Source of the DNA: Thermoplasmata archaeon
GTDB lineage: Archaea; Thermoplasmatota; Thermoplasmata; Thermoplasmatales; Thermoplasmataceae
Assembly (NCBI GenBank): GCA_021799315.1
Contig: JAJZAR010000099.1
Coordinates: forward strand, 1-5,435
Length of the DNA stretch: 5,435 bases
Direction: 5' to 3'
Part shown: piece by piece, positions 1 through 4,949 of the stretch
How the letters are laid out: the number at the start of each line of letters is the position of its first letter
Numbering within the stretch: position 1 is the first letter of the stretch
Notes under the pieces: model-generated
Database searches by the model: none
Told to the model about the DNA's origin: nothing
Seen by the model: the letters and a program-made list of their open reading frames with translations, nothing else
Position numbers and translations under genes: made by a program

Positions 1-1048
1 TTTTATATGTTGGATATATCAACTTGAATAGCTCATTCCGCACAAATTTTTCAAAGATCCTTCCAAAGTAGGTTGGGAAATCGAAGGCTATCTGATTACT
101 TCCCCGTTCAATAAATTCCCTATTTAGGAATACATAATTGAACCAGAATTGCATCATGTTGTCGGTCAATTCATAATGGGATGCCCCTTTTCTGTCATCA
201 ATGGGCGTGGCTTTAGAGATGAACATTAATTTAATGAGATTTTCAAGATAGGGATACAGCCGCTTGCTTTCTATTCCGATGTAACCCGCGATTTCAGATG
301 GCTTATTCTTCCCAAACGAAATAGCATTCAATATGGAAAAATATGTATTGTATTCCTTAAACTCCTGTGCCAGGATGTAGTAGGGTTCTCTGTAGAAATA
401 TCCATTTGTGTCTCCAAATTCTCTTTCAACAAACAGGTGATAATCGCTGTATCCGGAGGCCTTTCTAAGGTATTCCGGAATACCGCCTGTGGTCATGTAA
501 ATTAATAATTTATCCTCAAATGACATGTTCAAGAACTTCAGGGCACTCTTAAAACCGAATGGAACCAAGAGCATATCATGGGTCCTTCTCCCGTATAATG
601 GGGAAGAATATGAGAGCACTTCGTCCTGCATAATTCCCAGATTCGATCCACAGAGCACAAGGAAAACATTTGTTTTGCTAAGAAAAGTATCCCATAATCT
701 CTGTAACCGTGTCAGAATACTTCTGTCATTTTTTATCATGTACGTGAATTCATCCAGTACGATGAAAAATCTCTTTCCGGGATCAATTGCTTTAGGCATG
801 TATTGAAAAAGTCCCTCCCATTCATTGATTGTGGCATTCTGCAGGAACTCATCGTGGAAAAAATCAGCAAGATGTTTTCGCAGATCATCAACCTGCAATT
901 TGTGATATATGTCCTCTGAGATATAGAATAATCCGTCCGTATCATTGAAAAATTCAGAAAGCAAAGTCGTTTTACCTATTCTCTTTCTTCCATAGAGTAT
1001 GATGAGCTTTACCCCGGGCGAAGACCATTCATCACCAAGAATCTTCAA
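1..1048 (-). CDS. Archaeal AAA+ ATPase with DUF234-type C-terminal region, partial at the window edge and disrupted near its 5' end
   Basis: A P-loop ATPase of the family found mainly in Archaea; its cellular role is poorly defined. The minus-strand frame is open without a break from 1057 to base 1 (352 codons) and leaves the window before its stop. Visible in order: Walker A GRKRIGKTT just after a hydrophobic strand (KLIILY); Walker B FFIVLDEF (Asp codon 752-754); a sensor-like strand LVLCGSN; the family-typical SPLYGRRT arginine segment; a winged-helix-like part around KPSEIAGYIGIESKRLYPYLE; then ELTDNMMQFWFNYVFLNR and FEKFVRNELFKL, typical of the DUF234 part. No Met lies in the first part of the frame. 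The listed start is the first TTG after an in-frame TGA (1058-1060), and it has no clear ribosome site. The original start was probably TTG at 1078, giving MIEFID-stop-KPELKIL, so the gene is probably a pseudogene or makes a shortened product. The family assignment is firm; the functional state is uncertain. Confidence 0.85.
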   Translation of the reverse strand, partial: MKILGDEWSSPGVKLIILYGRKRIGKTTLLSEFFNDTDGLFYISEDIYHKLQVDDLRKHLADFFHDEFLQNATINEWEGLFQYMPKAIDPGKRFFIVLDEFTYMIKNDRSILTRLQRLWDTFLSKTNVFLVLCGSNLGIMQDEVLSYSSPLYGRRTHDMLLVPFGFKSALKFLNMSFEDKLLIYMTTGGIPEYLRKASGYSDYHLFVEREFGDTNGYFYREPYYILAQEFKEYNTYFSILNAISFGKNKPSEIAGYIGIESKRLYPYLENLIKLMFISKATPIDDRKGASHYELTDNMMQFWFNYVFLNREFIERGSNQIAFDFPTYFGRIFEKFVRNELFKLIYPTYK

Positions 1049-1078
1049 TTCCGGTTTTCAGTCAATAAACTCAATCAA
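1049..1078 (-). other. Original 5' end of the ATPase gene, broken by an in-frame TGA
   Basis: On the minus strand TTG at 1078 begins L-I-E-F-I-D, then TGA at 1060-1058, then K-P-E-L-K-I-L-G in the same frame as the ATPase. Members of this family usually begin with a short F-(I/V)-D-R-E-x-E-L-like segment before Walker A. The TGA therefore sits where a conserved Arg is expected, and a single C-to-T change of CGA would produce it. The frame upstream is closed by TAA about ten codons before the TTG. A TATA-like box about 31 nt upstream of 1078 supports 1078 as the original start. Confidence 0.6.
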
Positions 1079-1103
1079 GCTTAGTTCTAATTGAAATTAG
1101 GAG

Positions 1104-1114
1104 TTTAAATATTT
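1104..1114 (-). promoter_or_regulatory. TATA-like box of the ATPase gene
   Basis: The minus strand reads AAATATTTAAA, centred about 31 nt upstream of the TTG at 1078. Archaeal TATA boxes lie about 25-30 nt before the transcription start, which predicts a message starting at or very near that TTG. Confidence 0.45.
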
Positions 1115-1117
1115 GGA

Positions 1118-1620
1118 TCAGGTAATTGTTTCTCTTCCACCCACAAAAGCCTGTAATTCTGTTGGAAATGACCACTGACATGCTCTCCATCTTGAAGGAT
1201 GGCGGTCCGCTTTTCTGCTCAATTTTGGCTTTTGTTCTTTACTGTACAGACGTTCGAGCAAAAAATTCTTTACTGGGCTGTATGCCCTTTCCAGCACTTG
1301 AGGTTGTAACTCTATGTTTACTTCAGCTAGGACTTTGGAGTGGATATATCTCACATCATTGCAATGCATATTCTGATAAAGCCTGTTTAATTGTATTCAT
1401 ATGATAGATTTCGCGCCCAAATCAAAGTCTCCAATGGGAATAGGGCTTTGTAAATCATCACTCTCAATGACATAGTAGTTTGTTTGTCAGAAAAATTGTA
1501 AAATCAAGCATGTTAATTTTGACTTGACACTCAGTTTCCAGAAAGACTGACAACATAAAAGTTGCAAAACAAGAACGTGAGAGGAAACCACCATTTCATT
1601 TTGCTCACAAACATAGTACG
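1118..1620. other. Gene-poor stretch with only weak fragments
   Basis: I find no gene here that I can support. A minus-strand frame at 1118-1369 (83 aa, starting MHCNDVRYIHSK) and an overlapping plus-strand frame at 1126-1404 (TTG start, 92 aa) exclude each other, and neither shows a motif I recognise. Just beyond, the minus-strand frame at 1397-1486 reads protein-like (YYVIESDDLQSPIPIGDFDL) but has a stop before it and no start codon. Its stop overlaps the ATG of a 14-codon ORF (MNTIKQALSEYALQ). This pattern of short frames broken by stops fits decayed coding DNA, possibly from a lost gene or mobile element, but no family can be named. Confidence 0.4.
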
Positions 1621-1622
1621 AA

Positions 1623-1943
1623 CTAAAGCTCCTTATACATATCAATAAAGCGAAGATACCATTCCTCAAACTGGTCCAGAGTGATTATATGTAATTCTAT
1701 TGGTGCGTCAAGGGATTTCCATATCGCCACAATGATTCTATCTTTGAACGCCATATCACTTGGTATCACTATGATGTCGATGTCACTGCCTGCATCATAA
1801 TTTCCCCGCAAGACTGACCCAAAGAAAATGATCCTGGCCTCTGGATCTATATTTTTAATCAGAGATTTAACTTCCTCAAGGACTTCTTGATAATTTCTAA
1901 GTTTGTAAAGCCTTGTCAACTCATAATCCTGAGATATACTCAT
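1623..1943 (-). CDS. Minimal nucleotidyltransferase (MNT) of a HEPN-MNT toxin-antitoxin pair
   Basis: A small single-domain nucleotidyltransferase, 106 aa from the chosen start. The active-site signature is GSVLRGNYDAGSDID, i.e. GS-x10-D-x-D, with Gly42, Ser43, Asp54 and Asp56. A later acidic residue in the strand PIELHII (Glu83) is the likely third metal ligand. In characterised MntA-HepT pairs the MNT is the antitoxin and transfers AMP to a tyrosine of its HEPN partner; the same role is inferred here. An ATG at 1952 would add three residues, but GGAGG (1953-1957) touches that codon. The same GGAGG lies 9 nt before the ATG at 1943, an ideal distance, so 1943 is chosen. The gene overlaps the 3' end of the HEPN gene by 23 nt, so the two are surely co-transcribed and probably translationally coupled. 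Confidence 0.85.
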   Translation of the reverse strand: MSISQDYELTRLYKLRNYQEVLEEVKSLIKNIDPEARIIFFGSVLRGNYDAGSDIDIIVIPSDMAFKDRIIVAIWKSLDAPIELHIITLDQFEEWYLRFIDMYKEL

Positions 1944-2307
1944 CAAAAACATCCTCCACGAACCTTAGAAGCGGTAGAACATCCTCTTTTGTTGCCCTTA
2001 CCGGAAAATACCTCGAACTTATATATGCATCCTCTAGTCTGGCCAATTTAAGAATATTTGGCTCATTATTTATCAGGTCGTTCAACTCCTTCTTGTGCTT
2101 AACTAGCAGTCTTATTAGCTCTCTAAGTGAGTGAGTTCTTGGATAAGAGCCGTTCAATTTTAGAGCATAATATTTCAATAACAGTTCGCAGTGCTGATGA
2201 ATCGCAACAATTGCAAGGTCCCATTTTCCCTCCTCAACCAAACGCTTTGCTTCGGCTAGATAATCAGAACTTTTCTCTCTCAATATTTCAACGTCAGAAG
2301 CAGGCAT
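1921..2307 (-). CDS. HEPN domain protein, partner of the MNT nucleotidyltransferase
   Basis: A 128-aa all-helical HEPN protein (Pfam PF05168 type). Recognisable parts are the first helix with YLAEAKRLVEEGKWDLAI (about 16-33), the core AIHQHCELLLKYYALKLNG (about 35-53) followed by RTHSLRELIRLL (57-68), and the C-terminal RLEDAYISSRYF (90-101). HEPN toxins of MntA-HepT type are RNases with an R-x4-6-H motif. Here the corresponding segment has Arg90 but Tyr95 rather than His, so the RNase centre is not evident; the SSRYF form is typical of the archaeal stand-alone HEPN branch. It is the first gene of the pair and MNT follows with overlap. The ATG at 2307 has no ribosome site but has a TATA-like box 30 nt upstream, consistent with a leaderless message. 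Inferred role: toxin, or nucleotide/RNA-binding partner, held in check by the MNT protein. Confidence 0.85.
   Translation of the reverse strand: MPASDVEILREKSSDYLAEAKRLVEEGKWDLAIVAIHQHCELLLKYYALKLNGSYPRTHSLRELIRLLVKHKKELNDLINNEPNILKLARLEDAYISSRYFPVRATKEDVLPLLRFVEDVFDEYISGL
1953..1957 (-). promoter_or_regulatory. Shine-Dalgarno sequence of the MNT gene
   Basis: GGAGG on the minus strand, inside the end of the HEPN coding region, 9 nt upstream of ATG 1943 and with no gap to ATG 1952. It decides the start in favour of 1943. As the internal gene of a two-gene operon, MNT needs a ribosome site that the leaderless first gene does not have. Confidence 0.7.
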
Positions 2308-2332
2308 CTATAAAGCATAATAATGTCAATCA

Positions 2333-2341
2333 TTTAATTAA
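2333..2341 (-). promoter_or_regulatory. TATA-like box of the HEPN-MNT operon
   Basis: TTAATTAAA on the minus strand, centred about 30 nt upstream of the HEPN ATG at 2307, which puts transcription start at or a few bases before the ATG. A second AT-rich word (CTTTATAG, 2308-2315) directly abuts the ATG and is too close to act as the box for this start. Confidence 0.45.
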
Positions 2342-2426
2342 TCTTCTCCATGAGCAATATTATGGAATATAGCATCGAACGCCAAAACATTTGTAAAATA
2401 AAGAGGTTTATTATTTCCTTCGAAGA

Positions 2427-2537
2427 TCAAATCCACGGCGTGACATATACAGCAATTCCATGGTGAACAGGGTTAATTACATTCTTGAACAATAGTTCCT
2501 CTTGGGCTGTAAGTTGCATCTTGATGAAAACAATCAT
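2427..2537 (-). CDS. Small ORF of unknown function, possibly a gene fragment
   Basis: 36 codons from ATG 2537 (a shorter version begins at ATG 2519) to TGA 2427. The peptide contains KMQLTAQEELLFKNVINPVH and ends in YVTPWI. The frame stays open upstream of the ATG for more than a dozen codons, overlapping the end of the 41-aa ORF in another frame. This hints at one longer coding sequence broken by a frameshift. I recognise no family. No promoter or ribosome site is evident. Confidence 0.2.
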   Translation of the reverse strand: MIVFIKMQLTAQEELLFKNVINPVHHGIAVYVTPWI

Positions 2538-2548
2538 GGAAAAATGGA

Positions 2549-2674
2549 TCATCCATACACAACGCCAAATGCGTTCATAACATCCCTTGCAAAGACCAGG
2601 GCAGTGTACAGCATTCCATTCAGGTCACCGAGCGTTTGCAGATTCATAACCTGTTTTCTGTGAGCCTTAAACAT
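2549..2674 (-). CDS. Small 41-aa ORF directly downstream of vapC, unknown function
   Basis: ATG 2674 to TGA 2549, on the same strand as vapBC and starting 9 nt after the vapC stop, so it could share that transcript. The peptide begins MFKAHRKQVMNLQTLGDLNG and continues as an amphipathic, protein-like sequence ending in AFGVVYG. No clear Shine-Dalgarno sequence precedes it. I do not recognise it. It could be a real small protein of the vapBC transcript or the first part of a gene broken by a frameshift, since protein-like sequence continues in another frame at 2537-2427. Confidence 0.3.
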   Translation of the reverse strand: MFKAHRKQVMNLQTLGDLNGMLYTALVFARDVMNAFGVVYG

Positions 2675-2683
2675 GGTCTAGCC

Positions 2684-3109
2684 TTAATGGAAAAGCTCGT
2701 CAATCTTCTTAACTTTCAATCCCAGTTGTAAAGCCGCCTTATACATTTCTCTGTCATCGGTCAGCAAAGCCATATGATTTGATTTACAGTAGAAAACATA
2801 GGATGCGTCATAAAATGTAAGTCCCGTTGTGAGTGCAAGTTCCAATATCTCTGCAATATCCAAGGATTCAAGTTTGATCATCTTTATCCTGGCAACCACC
2901 TTCCCAATCTCCTTTGTGAGATCCAGGATTACGTTTCTTTCAAGTCCCTTTACGTGGCCATCATTTCCCTTTGTGAGAATACTTCCAATCTCGTATCCAG
3001 TAAGATCCAGCACATATGACTCTTTCATAATTTCCAGCACTTTTTCTTCAGAATCCAAGAAGAATAAGCTGAAGAGTGAACTCAAGTCCAAAATATAGCT
3101 TGAAACCAA
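2684..3109 (-). CDS. vapC: PIN-domain toxin of VapC type
   Basis: 141-aa PIN-domain protein, within the usual VapC length. The conserved acidic residues that bind the metal for RNA cleavage are visible: Asp8 in YILDLSSLF, Glu40 in LTGYEIGSIL, Asp101 in TFYDASYVF, and Asp118/Asp119 in LLTDDREMY. VapC proteins are Mg-dependent endoribonucleases that cut tRNA or rRNA and arrest growth when free of VapB; the exact target cannot be read from sequence. The start is TTG at 3109: no ATG or GTG exists in this frame between it and the preceding stop, and an AGAGG lies 8 nt upstream. It begins 2 nt after the vapB stop, so the two are co-transcribed and made in linked amounts. Confidence 0.88.
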   Translation of the reverse strand: MVSSYILDLSSLFSLFFLDSEEKVLEIMKESYVLDLTGYEIGSILTKGNDGHVKGLERNVILDLTKEIGKVVARIKMIKLESLDIAEILELALTTGLTFYDASYVFYCKSNHMALLTDDREMYKAALQLGLKVKKIDELFH

Positions 3110-3111
3110 CT

Positions 3112-3339
3112 CTATGGCCTCTGATCCCTATCTTTTCTCAAATCACTGAGAAGCTGCTCATGGTCAACGTTCTTTAGCATTCTGTGTATCTTAGAAAGGC
3201 TTTCTAGGAAGTCTTTCTCGTTTCTCCTCTCTATTTCCTTCTTCAGTGATTCCCTCATAATCTCTGAGTAATTTATCTTTAATCTTTTAGCTTCAGCCAT
3301 AGTCTGTTCATCCAAGCGTATACTAACAAGTTTAGTCAT
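3112..3339 (-). CDS. vapB: Ribbon-helix-helix antitoxin of VapB type
   Basis: 75 aa. The N-terminal part, TKLVSIRLDEQTMAEAKRL (2-20) then INYSEIMRESLKKEIERR, is a ribbon-helix-helix DNA-binding domain: a short beta strand, then two helices. The charged C-terminal tail (about 40-75, LSKIHRMLKNVDHEQLLSDL) is the likely VapC-binding arm. Upstream in-frame ATGs at 3363 and 3390 exist but lie at or before the TATA box. A TATA box centred about 28 nt before ATG 3339 predicts a leaderless message starting at this ATG, so 3339 is preferred. Function: neutralises VapC and, as usual for this family, represses its own operon, probably through the 20-bp palindrome that covers the start codon. Confidence 0.82.
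   Translation of the reverse strand: MTKLVSIRLDEQTMAEAKRLKINYSEIMRESLKKEIERRNEKDFLESLSKIHRMLKNVDHEQLLSDLRKDRDQRP
3118..3122 (-). promoter_or_regulatory. Ribosome binding site of vapC
   Basis: AGAGG on the minus strand, 8 nt before the TTG at 3109 and inside the last codons of vapB. It supports the TTG as the true vapC start. Confidence 0.5.
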
Positions 3340-3354
3340 ACGATATCGTATGAC
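3335..3354. promoter_or_regulatory. Perfect 20-bp palindrome over the vapB start codon, likely VapB operator
   Basis: GTCATACGATATCGTATGAC is identical to its reverse complement over all 20 bases. It lies between the TATA box (3361-3373) and the second codon of vapB, and includes ATG 3339-3337. A dimeric ribbon-helix-helix protein bound here would sit on the predicted transcription start and block initiation. The operator role is inferred from position, perfect symmetry and known autoregulation of VapB families; the symmetry itself is seen directly. Confidence 0.7.
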
Positions 3355-3360
3355 ATATGG

Positions 3361-3373
3361 CATATATATAAAA
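3361..3373 (-). promoter_or_regulatory. TATA box of the vapBC operon
   Basis: TTTTATATATATG on the minus strand, the strongest TATA-like element in the window, centred about 28 nt upstream of ATG 3339. This spacing places the transcription start at the vapB start codon and rules against the longer 92-aa reading. Confidence 0.65.
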
Positions 3374-3448
3374 TGCGCTGAGTTATCCAACCGTCATAAC
3401 TCTCCCCTTCGTAAATAATATTAGAAATTATTGAGATCATAAGAAAGA

Positions 3449-3559
3449 ATGGAAAGAACAGTTCGAAGGATAGGTGATCCTTTCGAAGAGATTTTAACAC
3501 ATCCGGGTGAGAAGTCCCCGTTCACAGAATATGAGGTGAAATCCAACCAAACTTTATGA
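3449..3559 (+). CDS. Small 36-aa ORF, unknown, possibly a truncated gene
   Basis: ATG 3449 to TGA 3557-3559. The peptide begins MERTVRRIGDPFEEILTHPG and ends FTEYEVKSNQTL; it is charged and protein-like. AT-rich sequence about 25-35 nt upstream (around 3413-3424) could serve as a TATA box for a leaderless message. It is divergent from vapBC and ends just before the structured RNA/TnpB-like remnant at 3583, so it may be the 5' part of a gene cut by that element. I recognise no family. Confidence 0.35.
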   Translation: MERTVRRIGDPFEEILTHPGEKSPFTEYEVKSNQTL

Positions 3560-3582
3560 TTTTTCCATCACATTGCTTTGTC

Positions 3583-3721
3583 TGCTGGCGGACAGAAGTG
3601 AAACAGGTCGGAGGACATATTGCTTCATGCATGTCTGCATCCGTGAAGTCAGAGGACTCAGCACGAAGGATAGAGTGCCTTCGGGCACCGGGAATCAGAG
3701 CTCACGGAGATTCCGCCAGCA
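3583..3721 (+). ncRNA. Probable structured RNA, possibly the omegaRNA region of a relic IS200/IS605 element
   Basis: A 139-nt block with 77 G+C (55%) against about 38% in the sequence just downstream (23 of 60 at 3781-3840). It folds into nested helices seen directly: a 10-bp closing stem TGCTGGCGGA (3583-3592) with TCCGCCAGCA (3712-3721); inside it TCCGTGA (3640-3646) with TCACGGA (3702-3708); inside that AGTC-AGAG-GACT (3647-3658) and GTGCC-TTCG-GGCAC (3675-3688), the latter capped by the very stable cUUCGg tetraloop. TGCA-TGTC-TGCA (3628-3639) abuts the second helix. The plus strand gives the UUCG loop. A TATA-like TTTATGA (3553-3559) lies about 27 nt before 3583. The overlap with a TnpB-like tail suggests a TnpB guide-RNA scaffold, since omegaRNAs overlap the tnpB 3' end. 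It matches no other RNA family I know. Confidence 0.5.
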
Positions 3722-3772
3722 ACCTTTGAAGTGGAAAGCTTGTTTCGAAAACTGGTAGAGGAGGTCACTTAA
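3674..3772 (+). pseudogene. C-terminal remnant resembling an IS200/IS605-family TnpB
   Basis: This plus-strand frame opens after a TAG at 3671 and ends at TAA 3770-3772, encoding 32 residues that include SAFGHRESELTEIPPATFEV and end RKLVEEVT. It resembles the poorly conserved tail of archaeal TnpB proteins, where a stretch like TPVEIPP is followed by a terminal VEEAG-like end. The upstream catalytic RuvC and zinc-ribbon parts are absent from the window, and stops interrupt the frame upstream. This would be only the right-hand end of a decayed element. The tail match is from memory of the family and is weak alone; it gains weight from the overlapping RNA-like fold. Confidence 0.35.
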
Positions 3773-3890
3773 ATTATTCAACATCGTAGATTAGCTACCT
3801 AACTATACTCTTATCCGGGAATCCAATGACCTAGCATTTAGAAAATGATTTATATCATGAAAGCCTTGATGCGATAACATTCAGACAGCA
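3773..3890. other. AT-rich spacer downstream of fic
   Basis: This stretch of about 120 bases separates the TnpB-like remnant from the convergent 3' end of fic. I see no ORF, RNA or clear terminator in it. Confidence 0.4.
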
Positions 3891-4790
3891 TTATCTGCCT
3901 CTTATTTCACCATAAAGACTTAAGGCCACCAGGCTAGTCTTCCATTGGTTGTTCAATCTAATTCCCGGAAGCTCCCCCTGATTGATTCTGAGTGCCATAT
4001 ATTTTGTGGAGTAATCGGTGCCAGAGGCTTTCTTTGCTTCGTTTAATGTTAAAAGCTTATCCTCCTCGGATCCTACCATATCAAGCCCAAAAAGGAGTGA
4101 ACTTGCCATATTTATTTTGAGGAACTCTGTCAATTTGTCCATTCCATTAACATAGGCAGATTCAAGAGCATGTATGTATGCCCTCCTGTCACGAGGGAGA
4201 ATGTGAATCAGAGGCCAGTTGTGATTAAGGAAGTGTATATTCAGCAGCAATCTGCCCACCCTTCCATTTCCATCTGAGAAAGGATGTATAGATTCAAAAC
4301 CAAAGTGCATTTCTGCGGCTTGAGAAAAAACATCTTCACGCCTCATTTCCATTGTGACATAATGTTGTTCCCATTCCTGAAGCAGAGAGATGAGCTTTTC
4401 GACTCTTGGTGGGGAATGCTTTGACCCTAGTATTCTCACATTTACCATTCTCCACTGTCCTGCGTCTAGGAGGATCCCATGAAATATTATATCGTGCAAA
4501 TTCAATGCACTTTTCATATTGACCTCGTATATTTTTCCACTTACTACTTCAGCCAAAGCTGCACGAAGTTGAATGGTTTCCATCAGATCCCTTATGGGTC
4601 GGTTAGGAACAGTCAAGCCGCTTTCTATTACCTTGGTTACTTCATCTAGGGTAAGCGTGTTTCCCTCTATGGCATTGGTTCCCCAGGTATTCAGTATTAA
4701 TGACTCTAGAAGCGTCTTTTCAGGCAGATTGCGCAATGAACCTCGATCCAACATCCTCTCCCTTAAGCGATTCAATATTTGTCTATCCAT
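3891..4790 (-). CDS. Fic-domain AMP-transferase with N-terminal inhibitory motif and C-terminal helix-turn-helix
   Basis: 299 aa. Fic enzymes transfer AMP (or another phosphate-containing group) from a nucleotide to a hydroxyl on a target protein. The active-site motif is HPFSDGNGRVGR (169-180), a full match to HPFx(D/E)GNGRxxR with catalytic His169 and the Asp-Gly-Asn-Gly anion site. The N-terminal motif TNAIEG (38-43) matches (S/T)xxxE(G/N), so this is a class II Fic in which Glu42 blocks ATP binding; no separate antitoxin is needed and none is seen. The core runs about 95-230. The C-terminal 245-299 (LTLNEAKKASGTDY then INQGELPGIRLNNQWKTS) resembles a MerR/excisionase-like winged helix, so DNA binding or target recognition is likely. 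ATG 4790 is preceded by an in-frame stop two codons upstream and by a TATA box 28 nt upstream. The target is unknown. Confidence 0.92.
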   Translation of the reverse strand: MDRQILNRLRERMLDRGSLRNLPEKTLLESLILNTWGTNAIEGNTLTLDEVTKVIESGLTVPNRPIRDLMETIQLRAALAEVVSGKIYEVNMKSALNLHDIIFHGILLDAGQWRMVNVRILGSKHSPPRVEKLISLLQEWEQHYVTMEMRREDVFSQAAEMHFGFESIHPFSDGNGRVGRLLLNIHFLNHNWPLIHILPRDRRAYIHALESAYVNGMDKLTEFLKINMASSLLFGLDMVGSEEDKLLTLNEAKKASGTDYSTKYMALRINQGELPGIRLNNQWKTSLVALSLYGEIRGR

Positions 4791-4813
4791 TATTCATGCT
4801 GCAATACATATTT

Positions 4814-4823
4814 CATATATAAG
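4814..4823 (-). promoter_or_regulatory. TATA box of the fic gene
   Basis: CTTATATATG on the minus strand, centred about 28 nt before the ATG at 4790, again predicting a leaderless message. It is flanked by ATACA (4804-4808) and TGTAT (4824-4828), a short inverted repeat that might bind a regulator, though it is too short to rely on. Confidence 0.55.
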
Positions 4824-4949
4824 TGTATATGGAAAAACTAACAAAAGTCATGAAATACATATTAAAATTATAAGAATAAATTTTCTCAGATCACCGCAGC
4901 TATTCAGCTCAGCTGTATTTTCAGTTCTTTTGACACATACTTTCTGATA

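Noticed and set aside
736..945. 69-aa minus-strand ORF (MIRTDYSISQRT...)
   Set aside because: It is an alternative frame inside the ATPase gene, whose own frame is continuous and motif-bearing through this region.
1913..2372. Plus-strand ORFs opposite the HEPN-MNT pair (1913-2134 and 2127-2372)
   Set aside because: They are antisense to two firmly recognised genes and show no motif of their own.
3335..3354. Reading the 20-bp palindrome as a transcription terminator or recombination site
   Set aside because: It lacks a following T-run and lies between a TATA box and a start codon, which fits an operator far better.
3361..3390. Longer vapB starting at ATG 3390 or 3363
   Set aside because: Those codons lie at or before the TATA box, so they would not be on the transcript; the ribbon-helix-helix domain begins right at the ATG at 3339.
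3688..3729. A third plus-strand frame in the same segment (PGIRAHGDSASNL) that also looks a little like a transposase tail
   Set aside because: It is cut by TGA at 3727 and cannot be real together with the frame at 3674-3772, whose end (VEEVT) fits the family better.
3573..3758. 61-aa plus-strand ORF (MLCLLADRSETGRR...) across the GC-rich segment
   Set aside because: It has no recognisable motif, and its composition follows the self-complementary RNA-like sequence. The neighbouring frame at 3674-3772 fits a TnpB-like tail better.
4573..4947. 124-aa plus-strand ORF
   Set aside because: It lies mostly antisense to the well-supported fic gene and has low-complexity, Ser/Ile-rich content typical of a reverse-strand shadow.
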